Below, piece after piece: positions 7,503 to 14,232 of a stretch of DNA of 25,470 nt (position 1 is its first letter; the number at the start of each line of letters is the position of its first letter). Both the position numbers and the translations under genes were made by a program. The stretch spans positions 1 to 25,470 of the forward strand of contig CAYQTL010000075.1 of NCBI GenBank assembly GCA_964420405.1, read 5' to 3'. The notes below the pieces were generated by a model. It was not told the DNA's origin. It did no database searches and saw only the letters and a program-made list of their open reading frames with translations. Origin of the DNA: CAYQTL01 sp964420405 (GTDB taxonomy: Bacteria > Acidobacteriota > Thermoanaerobaculia > Thermoanaerobaculales > Sulfomarinibacteraceae).

Positions 7503-9473
7503 ATGCTGCATCGTCGCCTCGTCGTCGCCCTCGTTCTCGTTCTGTCGACCTCGATCGCGGCCGCCGCGGAGACCGAGGTCCCAACCGTCGTGACCGGTCC
7601 CGTGGTGGTGGACGCCGCCGCGTCCTTCCATGAATCGGCCGACCTGCCCCTGCCGCCGCCGGCGCACCCGCCGTTCGACGAGATCCCGCCCGCTCCGATG
7701 CCCGCCGGGGCGGGCCCGACGCTGCTGCGCGGCGTCGGGCCGGCGCTTCTCGACGGCGACACCGTCGTGTACGACGCCATCACGGGCGAGCAGCGACCGG
7801 GAAGCGACGGCGACCGCGAGCTGCTCGAGTCGCCCGGCATGCGCCCCGGCATCCCCGGCCGAGCCGATGACCCGGCCGGCGACGAGCGGGCGTTGGAGAC
7901 CTACTCGAACATGACGACCATCGGCGACACGTCGGTCTACCCGTGGCGCGCCAACGCCAAGATGGTGATGCGGTTCGAGGACTCCCTCGGCAACGACCAC
8001 TTCTACAACTGCTCCGGCACCATGATCGACCCGGAGGTGGTGCTCACGGCCGCGCACTGCATCTACCTGCACGAGCCGAACGGAACCATCATCAACGACT
8101 GGGCCGAGGAGGTGTGGGTGTACCCGGGATGGGACGGGGTGGGCGAGCAGTGGAGCAGCCCGGCCGGGACCATCATCAACCCGTTCGGGTACGCCCGCGG
8201 CACGTACTACATCGCCGGCACCGGCTGGGTGAACGACACCGACCCCAACAACTTCGACGTCGGTGCGGTGCGGCTGACGCGCGCCGCCGGCTCGCTGACG
8301 GGGACCTTCGGCTGGGCCTGGGACTGGGACTGTGCGACCTGGATCCTCAGCCAGACGTCGTACAACGTGGCCTTCCCCGGCGAGGGGTGCGGCACGCCCG
8401 GGCTGCACAACGGCCGCGACATGTACTTCTGGTCGGGAACCATGGACTGGTGTGACCCCAGCGGCAGCGGGTGGGAGAACCAGCTCTTCCTGGACACCAC
8501 CGGCGGCTGCTTCAACGCCGGCTGGGGAGGCATGAGCGGCAGCTCGGTGTACTTCTTCCACGACGGCAACCGGCTCGTCCACGGGGTGACCTCCCGCTCC
8601 GACCGTGCGACCTGGGTCAGCTACGCGCGGATGTGGTCAGGCTTCGCGTCGGATCTCAGCAACTCGTTCATCCCCGGGACCCGCGGTGCGAGCTTCGACC
8701 TTCAGGCCCTGAACTTCTCCGGGCCGGCCACCGCCACGGCGGGCGACACCCTCGCCGGGACCGCGAGCTTCTTCGCCGCCAACCCGACCAACGGCAGCGC
8801 CAACACCACCTACCCGCTCGACCTGTACCTGTCGACCAACTCCAACATCAGCACGAGCGACACCCACCTGGGCTCGACATCGTTTGGCTGGAACTTCCCC
8901 GCCATGTCGTCGGTGTCGGTCACGATCGGGTCGATGACGATCCCCCTCGACACCCCGACCGGCGACTACTTCCTCGGCACGATCCTCGCCTCGTCGGTGG
9001 ACGGCGACGCGAGCAACAACGACACCGACGAGTGGGATGCCCATCCGATCTCGATCACCGGCGTGTGGGACATGGTCGCGGTGTCGGTGAACGCCCCGAG
9101 CGGGACGTTCTCGGCCGGTGATGCCATCTCGGTGAGCTACACGGCGAACAACCGCGGCGGCGACCCGTCGGAGCCGATCTACATCAAGGTGTACGCCTCC
9201 ACCAACACGACCATCACCTCCCTCGACACCCTGCTGTACAGCGACTACCGGGCGTCGGTGGCCGGCGGTGCCACGGTCTCCGCCACCCGCTCGGTCACGC
9301 TGCCGGCGTCGATGACCCCCGGCACGTACTACATCGGTATCGAGATCACACCGTTCTCCGACTACACCTCGAGCAACAACGACGCCTACGACGCGACGCC
9401 GATCCAGGTCGAGGGAGGGACCATCTTCCAGGACGGCTTCGAGAGCGGCAACACCAACGCCTGGTCGAGCTGA
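7503..9473 (+). CDS. Exported trypsin/V8-like serine protease with CARDB-like domains
   Basis: This is a 656-residue secreted protease. The signal peptide is residues 1-22 (LVVALVLVLSTSIAAAAE). A Pro-rich propeptide-like region runs to about 130. The S1-family peptidase domain is at about 135-390, with the catalytic triad in LTAAHC (His185), NNFDVGAVRL (Asp252) and GGMSGSS (Ser345). Cysteines at 170 and 186 bracket the His loop as in trypsin. Two CARDB-like beta domains follow (about 397-515 and 522-636), each opening with a FDLQALNFSGPATATAGDTL-type strand. The protein ends IFQDGFESGNTNAWSS, a short tail common on exported proteins of some Acidobacteriota and Gammaproteobacteria. The open frame begins at 7401, but the ATG at 7503 is chosen because the signal peptide starts there with GAAGGGGAAAG upstream. 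Specificity is unknown; V8-like Glu cleavage is only a guess. Confidence 0.88.
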   Translation: MLHRRLVVALVLVLSTSIAAAAETEVPTVVTGPVVVDAAASFHESADLPLPPPAHPPFDEIPPAPMPAGAGPTLLRGVGPALLDGDTVVYDAITGEQRPGSDGDRELLESPGMRPGIPGRADDPAGDERALETYSNMTTIGDTSVYPWRANAKMVMRFEDSLGNDHFYNCSGTMIDPEVVLTAAHCIYLHEPNGTIINDWAEEVWVYPGWDGVGEQWSSPAGTIINPFGYARGTYYIAGTGWVNDTDPNNFDVGAVRLTRAAGSLTGTFGWAWDWDCATWILSQTSYNVAFPGEGCGTPGLHNGRDMYFWSGTMDWCDPSGSGWENQLFLDTTGGCFNAGWGGMSGSSVYFFHDGNRLVHGVTSRSDRATWVSYARMWSGFASDLSNSFIPGTRGASFDLQALNFSGPATATAGDTLAGTASFFAANPTNGSANTTYPLDLYLSTNSNISTSDTHLGSTSFGWNFPAMSSVSVTIGSMTIPLDTPTGDYFLGTILASSVDGDASNNDTDEWDAHPISITGVWDMVAVSVNAPSGTFSAGDAISVSYTANNRGGDPSEPIYIKVYASTNTTITSLDTLLYSDYRASVAGGATVSATRSVTLPASMTPGTYYIGIEITPFSDYTSSNNDAYDATPIQVEGGTIFQDGFESGNTNAWSS

Positions 9474-9495
9474 GCAGGGTCGTCGGAGAGCGCGA

Positions 9496-10830
9496 TCACC
9501 GCGCGTCCTCGTCCGGCGGCTCGTGGCCGAACCAGTCGCACAGCTCGGGACGGTCGAGCAGCTGCTGGCTGAAGAGCAGCCCTGCCGCGGTCCAGGTCTG
9601 CTCGAGGTTGGCGAAGCGGCCCACGAGGCGGCCGTTGCGGCCGTCGTAGTACTCCGGCCACCCCTCCCGCGGGCAGCGCGAGCCCGCCAGCCGATGGGCC
9701 CGCTCCGCGAGATCGCGGCGCCCGGCTGTCAGGGCGGCGGCGGTGAACGGCCACAGCAGGACCGGCCAGTGGCCACCGTTGTGGTAGCTCCACGGACGGT
9801 TCTTGGGGTCGCTGCCGGTGAGCACCCGCCACTCCTCGCCCTCCGCCGCCGGGAACGAGATCGCGACGGGCACGGCGCCCACGAGGTCGTCCCAGCGCTG
9901 CTCGTACAACGACAGCACGGCCTGGGTCTGGTCGGCGTCGGTGAGGCCGAACAGCACCGCCAGCAGGTTGCCGAGGGCGAAGAACCGGAAGTCCATCCTC
10001 CCCGGGCCGAGGTTGCCGACCAGGTAGCCCGCGCCGTCGGGCAGCCACTCGTCGACCCACTCCGGCAGCGAGTCAGGGTGGATGTTGAGGTCGTTGACGC
10101 TGGTGGCGCCGAACTCCTCGGTCCGGAAGCGGTGGATCTCGTTGAGCCGCGACCGGTCGAGCCAGTACCTCGACCGGATGTAGGACCTCAGCGCCCGCTC
10201 CCGGTCGGTCGCCCGCTCGAGGACCGCGTCGGCGTCCCCGCCGGGCCGCAGCAGCCGCCGCCCGGCGTCGAGCACCGCGAAGAGCAGGGCCTGGATCTCG
10301 AGGGGATGCCCGTACATCCCCATCCGACGGTCGACCATGCAGCAACCGTCCGGCACCAGCATGGTCGGGAAGACCTCGAAGGTGTCCCGCAGGCACAGGT
10401 CGAGCACCTGGGCGAGGCGGCCCTGGATGTCGTCCCGGCCGACACGCTCCCGGTCCCCGGTCGCGCGCTGGTAGACGTCGAGCAGCACCACCCACCACAG
10501 CATCGAGTCGACCGGCGCGACGCGGCCGATGGCACGGTTGCCGAAGTCGGCCTCGAGCCGCTCCTCGCCGCCATCGTCGTGCTCGACGTAGAAGCTCGCG
10601 GGCATCACGGCGGGATGCAGGACGTGACCCTTGATGGGCCCGCCCCGGCTGCACACGCTGCTGACCGACTCGAGGAAGCCGGCCACGATGTCGGGGTCGT
10701 CGTCCGCCAGGAACACCAGCGCCGAGGACACGAAGTCGCGCACGAAGCACTCGCGGTAGTTGAAGGCGCCGGAGAACCGGGGGTCCGTGGCCGCCTTGGT
10801 CCCGACCGGCCGGCCACGGTACCGGATCAC
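9496..10830 (-). CDS. GH100 alkaline/neutral invertase-like glycoside hydrolase
   Basis: The sequence carries signatures of family GH100, cytosolic enzymes splitting sucrose into glucose and fructose. These include GRPVGTKAATDP, FNYRECFVRDFVSSALVFL (catalytic-acid loop, Asp in VRDF), APVDSMLWWVVLLDVYQRAT, HPLEIQALLFAVLDAGRRLL and YHNGGHWPVLLWPF. Their order and the length (444 residues or slightly more) match cyanobacterial and plant enzymes. The coordinates use the only standard start codon in frame, a GTG at 10830. Homology clearly extends upstream (LVPDATLRSARELLDGS before VIRYRG), and the frame is open to 11115 with no ATG, GTG or TTG. The best upstream site is an ATC at 10888-10890, 7 nt after GGAGG, which would add 20 residues. 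It follows the two lipoprotein genes on the same strand; no sugar transporter is nearby. Confidence 0.85.
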   Translation of the reverse strand: MIRYRGRPVGTKAATDPRFSGAFNYRECFVRDFVSSALVFLADDDPDIVAGFLESVSSVCSRGGPIKGHVLHPAVMPASFYVEHDDGGEERLEADFGNRAIGRVAPVDSMLWWVVLLDVYQRATGDRERVGRDDIQGRLAQVLDLCLRDTFEVFPTMLVPDGCCMVDRRMGMYGHPLEIQALLFAVLDAGRRLLRPGGDADAVLERATDRERALRSYIRSRYWLDRSRLNEIHRFRTEEFGATSVNDLNIHPDSLPEWVDEWLPDGAGYLVGNLGPGRMDFRFFALGNLLAVLFGLTDADQTQAVLSLYEQRWDDLVGAVPVAISFPAAEGEEWRVLTGSDPKNRPWSYHNGGHWPVLLWPFTAAALTAGRRDLAERAHRLAGSRCPREGWPEYYDGRNGRLVGRFANLEQTWTAAGLLFSQQLLDRPELCDWFGHEPPDEDAR

Positions 10831-10897
10831 CGATCCGTCGAGCAGCTCTCGTGCGGACCGCAGCGTCGCGTCGGGGACCAGGTCGCCGATGGTCGAG

Positions 10898-10902
10898 CCT
10901 CC
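10898..10902 (-). promoter_or_regulatory. GGAGG ribosome binding site suggesting an ATC start
   Basis: The minus strand reads GGAGG-CTCGACC-ATC, with the ATC at 10888-10890 in frame with the GH100 gene and exactly where family homology begins. This is either a rare non-AUG start or an ATG altered by a base-call error. The remaining 10903-11115 is open in frame but shows no recognisable sequence. Confidence 0.45.
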
Positions 10903-11115
10903 AGGGTGGCGAACGGAGATGGGTCGGCCGCTGTTCCATCCTCCCGACGCGCCGAAGCCCTCACCGACGGTGCACCCGCCGGGCAGACACGAGGGAGCGG
11001 GAACGCCCCGAGCCCGCTGCGTGCCGACCGCAGGGTCGACCCTGGCGAGGGGAATGAGATCCTCCCGCAGGGCGCCCGGCGCTCTTCCCGCCGGACACCG
11101 GCCGGCGCCCTGGTG

Positions 11116-11271
11116 TCAGAGCCAGCGGGCCGCGCCGACCCTGACGTGGCCGTGGTTGCCGACGGGGACTCCGACGTTGACGCCGACGCCGACCCGTGCG
11201 GAGCAGCCGACGAGGGCGAGGCACGACAGCAGCAGTGCGGCCAACGCGATCCAGGTGGTGAATCTGCGCAT
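11116..11271 (-). CDS. Small 51-residue lipoprotein
   Basis: The reading is MRRFTTWIALAALLLSCLAL followed by the lipobox LVGC, so Cys23 would be lipidated. The mature part is only about 29 residues and contains alternating Val/Gly (RVGVGVNVGVPVG) and an NHGHVRV stretch. It is too short for an enzyme. Evidence that it is real: a strong GGAGGAGGT 6 nt before the ATG, a textbook signal sequence, and a position 16 nt after the VOC lipoprotein stop on the same strand. Function unknown. A longer frame through this stretch (to 11634) is only an accident of reading through the VOC gene. Confidence 0.7.
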   Translation of the reverse strand: MRRFTTWIALAALLLSCLALVGCSARVGVGVNVGVPVGNHGHVRVGAARWL

Positions 11272-11287
11272 GCTCGACCTCCTCCGC

Positions 11288-12160
11288 TCACGCCGGCCAC
11301 TTCTGGAGCGCGAGCACCGCGCCGGACGGGTCCTCCACCAGCGCCAGCCGGCCCTCGCGGACCTCGGGCGTCGGAGCCAGCAGCACCGTGCCGCCCAGCT
11401 CCTCCGCCCTCGCGGCGGCCGCCACCGGGTCGTCGACGCCGAACGAGGTGAGCCACTGTGGCTTCCAGTCGGTCGGATTCGCGAGGATCGCCGCGCGGTC
11501 AGCGCCGGCCCCGCGCAGCATCGTGTACTCGCCGCCGCGCCGCTCGACGGTCCGCACCTCGTAGCCCACGACCGCACCGTAGAACCCGGCGGCCGCGGTG
11601 ACGTCGCCCGCGAGCAGCTCGGTCCAGACCACACGCCCGGGGCCGCCGGCGGTGGTCGGGTCGTCGGGGTCGCCGATCCGGCTGCGGGCGAGACCGATCA
11701 CGGCTCCCTCGGGGTCCACGACGACGGCGACCCGCCCGAGGCGCACGTCGAGCGGCTCCACGACCACTCGACCGCCGCCGGCACGGGCGCGCTCGGCCGA
11801 GCCGTCGACGTCGGACACCGAGACGTAGGGCAGCCAGCGCGAGTACTCACCGCCGTCCCGCGGGTCCGCCTGTGCCACCAGTCCCCCGACGTAGACGCCG
11901 TCGAGACTGGCCACGACGTAGTCCGCGCCGCGCGGGCCTTCGACCGTCTCGAACGTCCAGCCGAACAGGCCTCCGTAGAACCGGCGTGCGGCGTCCACGT
12001 CGTCGGTGATGAGGTCGTACCAGACGAGCTTGCCGACCAAGGGCTGCTCCGAGAACGACATCCGGGAGAGATCCGGACCACCGACCGTCGAGCAGCCGGC
12101 GGCCACAGCGAGCAGGACCAGCGCACCGAGCGCATGACGGGNNNNNNNNNNCTCCTCCAT
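11288..12160 (-). CDS. VOC-superfamily lipoprotein, 5' end interrupted by assembly gap
   Basis: This is a roughly 285-residue protein with two vicinal-oxygen-chelate (glyoxalase-like) modules. The first begins GKLVWYDLITDDVDAARRFY and the second begins GRVVWTELLAGDVTAAAGFY. Each has the beta-alpha-beta-beta-beta order and ends in a VVVDPEGAVIGL or LVEDPSGAVLAL strand. Before them is a signal peptide ALGALVLLAVAAGC with a good lipobox, so the protein should be membrane-anchored on the outside. That is unusual, as most VOC proteins are cytosolic. Ten N at 12142-12151 hide the start; the ATG at 12160 is used, but GGAGGAG at 12152-12158 could instead serve a start inside the gap. Metal ligands are not obvious, so enzyme activity is uncertain. 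Confidence 0.75.
   Translation of the reverse strand: MEEXXXXRHALGALVLLAVAAGCSTVGGPDLSRMSFSEQPLVGKLVWYDLITDDVDAARRFYGGLFGWTFETVEGPRGADYVVASLDGVYVGGLVAQADPRDGGEYSRWLPYVSVSDVDGSAERARAGGGRVVVEPLDVRLGRVAVVVDPEGAVIGLARSRIGDPDDPTTAGGPGRVVWTELLAGDVTAAAGFYGAVVGYEVRTVERRGGEYTMLRGAGADRAAILANPTDWKPQWLTSFGVDDPVAAAARAEELGGTVLLAPTPEVREGRLALVEDPSGAVLALQKWPA
12142..12151. other. Assembly gap of ten N
   Basis: Ten undetermined bases lie at the 5' end of the VOC lipoprotein gene. The round number suggests a placeholder of unknown true length, so frame continuity across it is not certain. Confidence 0.95.
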
Positions 12161-12279
12161 CCGCTCGCTCTTCCGACGGTCTCGGCCCGGGGACAGGATG
12201 AGTCTACCCGACTCCACGGCTGCGGCCCCTCCGCCGGCGACGCGCTACCCTTGGCGGCGGGCCGGGAGGCGACGGGCGC

Positions 12280-13341
12280 ATGATCGACGAGGCGGCACTG
12301 GCGGCGGCGTGGGAGCGCGGCGGGTTCTACTCGCTCCAGCTGGAGGTCGGGGACCGCTGCGAGCAGGCGTGCCGCTACTGCTACATGAACGCCCTCGACA
12401 AGGAGCACAACACGCTGTCTGACGGGCTGGTCGCGGAGATCCTGGAGGACGCGGCGGTCCTCGGCGTGGCCGCGGTGGAGTGGCTCGGCGGCGAGCCGCT
12501 GCTGCGACGCGGGGTGCTCGCCCACCTCGAGCACGCGCGGGAGCTGGGCCTGCGCAACAACATCTGGAGCGGCGGCCTCCCCCTCGCCGACCGGGAGCTC
12601 GCCGCGGCGTGTGCCGGGCTGGCGCGGCACGGCCTGATCTCGATCCACCTGTCCTCCACCGACCCGGTGGTGTACGAGCGGCTCCATCCCGGCCGCGACC
12701 GGTCCGACCTCGAGGCGATCCTCGAGGGTGTCCGCCACGTGCTGGCGGCGGGCTACCCGCCCGGACAGATGCTGAGCTCGATCACCTTGACGGGGCTGCA
12801 GAGCGCCGGCGACGCGCTACGGACGATCGACGACCTCGAGCGCTGGTTCGGGATCCGGACGTCGCTCAACGTCTACCACACCTACCTGCGGCCCGACGCG
12901 GACCGCGGCGACCTGGGCCGGTTCGTGCCGTCGCCGGCCGCAGTCGCCCGGGTCCACCGGCGGTGGGCGGCCCAGTGGGGCGGCGGCGAGGCGCCGATGA
13001 ACTGCGTCGACAAGCGGTACTGCTCGGCGACCCTGGCGGTGCTGTGCGACGGGTCGGTGACGCCCTGTGCGACCATCCGCCCGTCCGACGCCCCGTCGCT
13101 GCACGACGGCGCGGGGCTCGCGGAGATCGCCGTGGCGCACCGCCGCGAGCTGACCTTCGAGCCGATGCGCGACCCCGCCGTCCTGCCGCCGGCGTGCGCC
13201 GCCTGCTCGATCTCGGACGCGTGCTGGGGCTGCCGTTCGCGCGCCTACGCTGCCGGCGCGGGGGTGTACGGCACAGACCCGAGGTGCTTCCGCGGAGCGC
13301 CCCGCGGGATCGACCGTCACGGAGAGCGCGAGGAGACCTGA
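12280..13341 (+). CDS. Radical SAM enzyme with SPASM domain
   Basis: This is a 353-residue iron-sulfur enzyme. The radical SAM cluster motif is C27-x3-C31-x2-C34 with the typical Tyr after the third Cys (CRYCYM). WLGGEPLL (residues 68-75) is the GGE SAM-binding motif. The C-terminal SPASM region holds cysteines at 242, 248, 256, 263, 306, 309, 315, 318 and 336 in the order expected for two auxiliary 4Fe-4S clusters. Members of this group modify peptides (sactipeptide- or quinone-cofactor-type maturases) or act as sulfatase maturases. Neither a precursor peptide nor a sulfatase is visible next to it, so the substrate is unknown. The start ATG follows GGGAGG by about 10 nt. It diverges from the VOC lipoprotein gene across a gap of about 120 bp. 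Confidence 0.9.
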   Translation: MIDEAALAAAWERGGFYSLQLEVGDRCEQACRYCYMNALDKEHNTLSDGLVAEILEDAAVLGVAAVEWLGGEPLLRRGVLAHLEHARELGLRNNIWSGGLPLADRELAAACAGLARHGLISIHLSSTDPVVYERLHPGRDRSDLEAILEGVRHVLAAGYPPGQMLSSITLTGLQSAGDALRTIDDLERWFGIRTSLNVYHTYLRPDADRGDLGRFVPSPAAVARVHRRWAAQWGGGEAPMNCVDKRYCSATLAVLCDGSVTPCATIRPSDAPSLHDGAGLAEIAVAHRRELTFEPMRDPAVLPPACAACSISDACWGCRSRAYAAGAGVYGTDPRCFRGAPRGIDRHGEREET

Positions 13342-13350
13342 GGGTCTGTC

Positions 13351-13374
13351 CGGTTCGGCGGATCGGCCGAGCCG
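13351..13374 (+). terminator. Hairpin after the radical SAM gene
   Basis: CGGTTCGGC-GGATCG-GCCGAGCCG is a 9-bp stem with a single T-G wobble and a 6-nt loop, 9 nt past the stop. It has no T-run. It lies between two convergent genes; the remaining 13375-13456 shows nothing further. Confidence 0.55.
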
Positions 13375-13456
13375 ACCCCAGGCAGCGCGCGTCGCGGGGC
13401 CCGAGCAACGGACCGCCCGCCCGACAGTCGTCGCGCAGGCCACGCGAGGCGCGCCG

Positions 13457-13945
13457 CTAGGAGACGATCGAGCCGCAGCGGGGCATGCCGCCGTAGGGGT
13501 TGCCGATCTCGGTGCCCTCCTGCAGCCAGCTCCTCTTGTGCATGGAGCAGTAGGCGACCGCCGGACGGTCGTCGGCGGTCAGGGCCTCTCGCCAGTGGAC
13601 CATCGGCTTGGACAGCGCGTACAGCGCGTCCCGCGCCCCCGCGAGGTCGGAGGCCGCGGCGAGCGAGCGGGCGGCCGCGATCATCTCCGGCAGCTTCTTC
13701 TCGACCTTCTCCGCGGCGTCCACCCTGATGCCGGCGCGGCTCGCGCTGAAGTCGGCCTCGAGAGCCCGCAGCTCCGCGAGGATCTTCGCCCCGTGGTCGG
13801 CGACCCGTTCGGTGGAGTCCGCGACGAGCGCCTCGCGGACGGGCTCGTAGTGCTCCATGACCGCGTCGAAGGACGACGCGACGGCCGGACCGGCCGGCGC
13901 CACGGCGGCGACGGCGAGCGCGAAGAACAAGAGAACAGGTCTCAT
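13457..13945 (-). CDS. Exported DUF3347-like protein, possible metal binding
   Basis: This 162-residue protein has a signal peptide (residues 1-23, LLFFALAVAAVAPAGPAVAS) and a mature helical bundle. Its tail, AYCSMHKRSWLQEGTEIGNP followed by YGGMPRCG, resembles the end of DUF3347 domains, which read YCPM..W.Q....I.NPY.....CG and occur in or beside copper-efflux adaptors. Cys133, Met135, His136 and Cys157 are therefore candidate metal ligands. The ATG at 13945 is preceded by GAGGAGG at the right distance; the longer open frame to 14191 has no better start. No efflux pump is next to it. It lies downstream of dnaE on the same strand, but 287 bp away, so it is likely separately expressed. Confidence 0.7.
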   Translation of the reverse strand: MRPVLLFFALAVAAVAPAGPAVASSFDAVMEHYEPVREALVADSTERVADHGAKILAELRALEADFSASRAGIRVDAAEKVEKKLPEMIAAARSLAAASDLAGARDALYALSKPMVHWREALTADDRPAVAYCSMHKRSWLQEGTEIGNPYGGMPRCGSIVS

Positions 13946-14232
13946 GACGCCTCCTCGAAGAGCATCAACGTCCCGCACGCGCCCGCGGATTTCCGGACGG
14001 GAGTCCGCCGCGACCACCGGGATCCCTGGAACGCGGGTCGGCAACGGGCACAGCCCCGGCAGGGAGCACGCGGGAGCCCGCCCGGCGCGCGACCCGGCGG
14101 CCGGCTCGGGCTCGGCCGCCACCGCGGTCCGGCGTGCCGGTGCCGGCCCGGAGCCCGGCGCCGCGAACCGACTCCGGCGAGCCGATCGCACCGCCGGCGG
14201 TCGAGACCGACGCGGCCGGCGACACCGTGCGA
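13946..14232. other. Intergenic region between dnaE and the DUF3347-like gene
   Basis: About 287 bp without a supported gene. It should hold the 3' end of the dnaE transcript and the promoter of the next leftward gene. A small hairpin CGGAC-GGGA-GTCCG lies at 13994-14007; no T-run follows it on either strand. No convincing promoter was found. Confidence 0.35.

Noticed and set aside
10073..10939. The ATG at 10939 as the GH100 start, via a frame shift
   Set aside because: The ATG directly abuts its GGAGG and is in another frame. Family homology upstream of 10830 is already in the GH100 frame, so no shift is needed.
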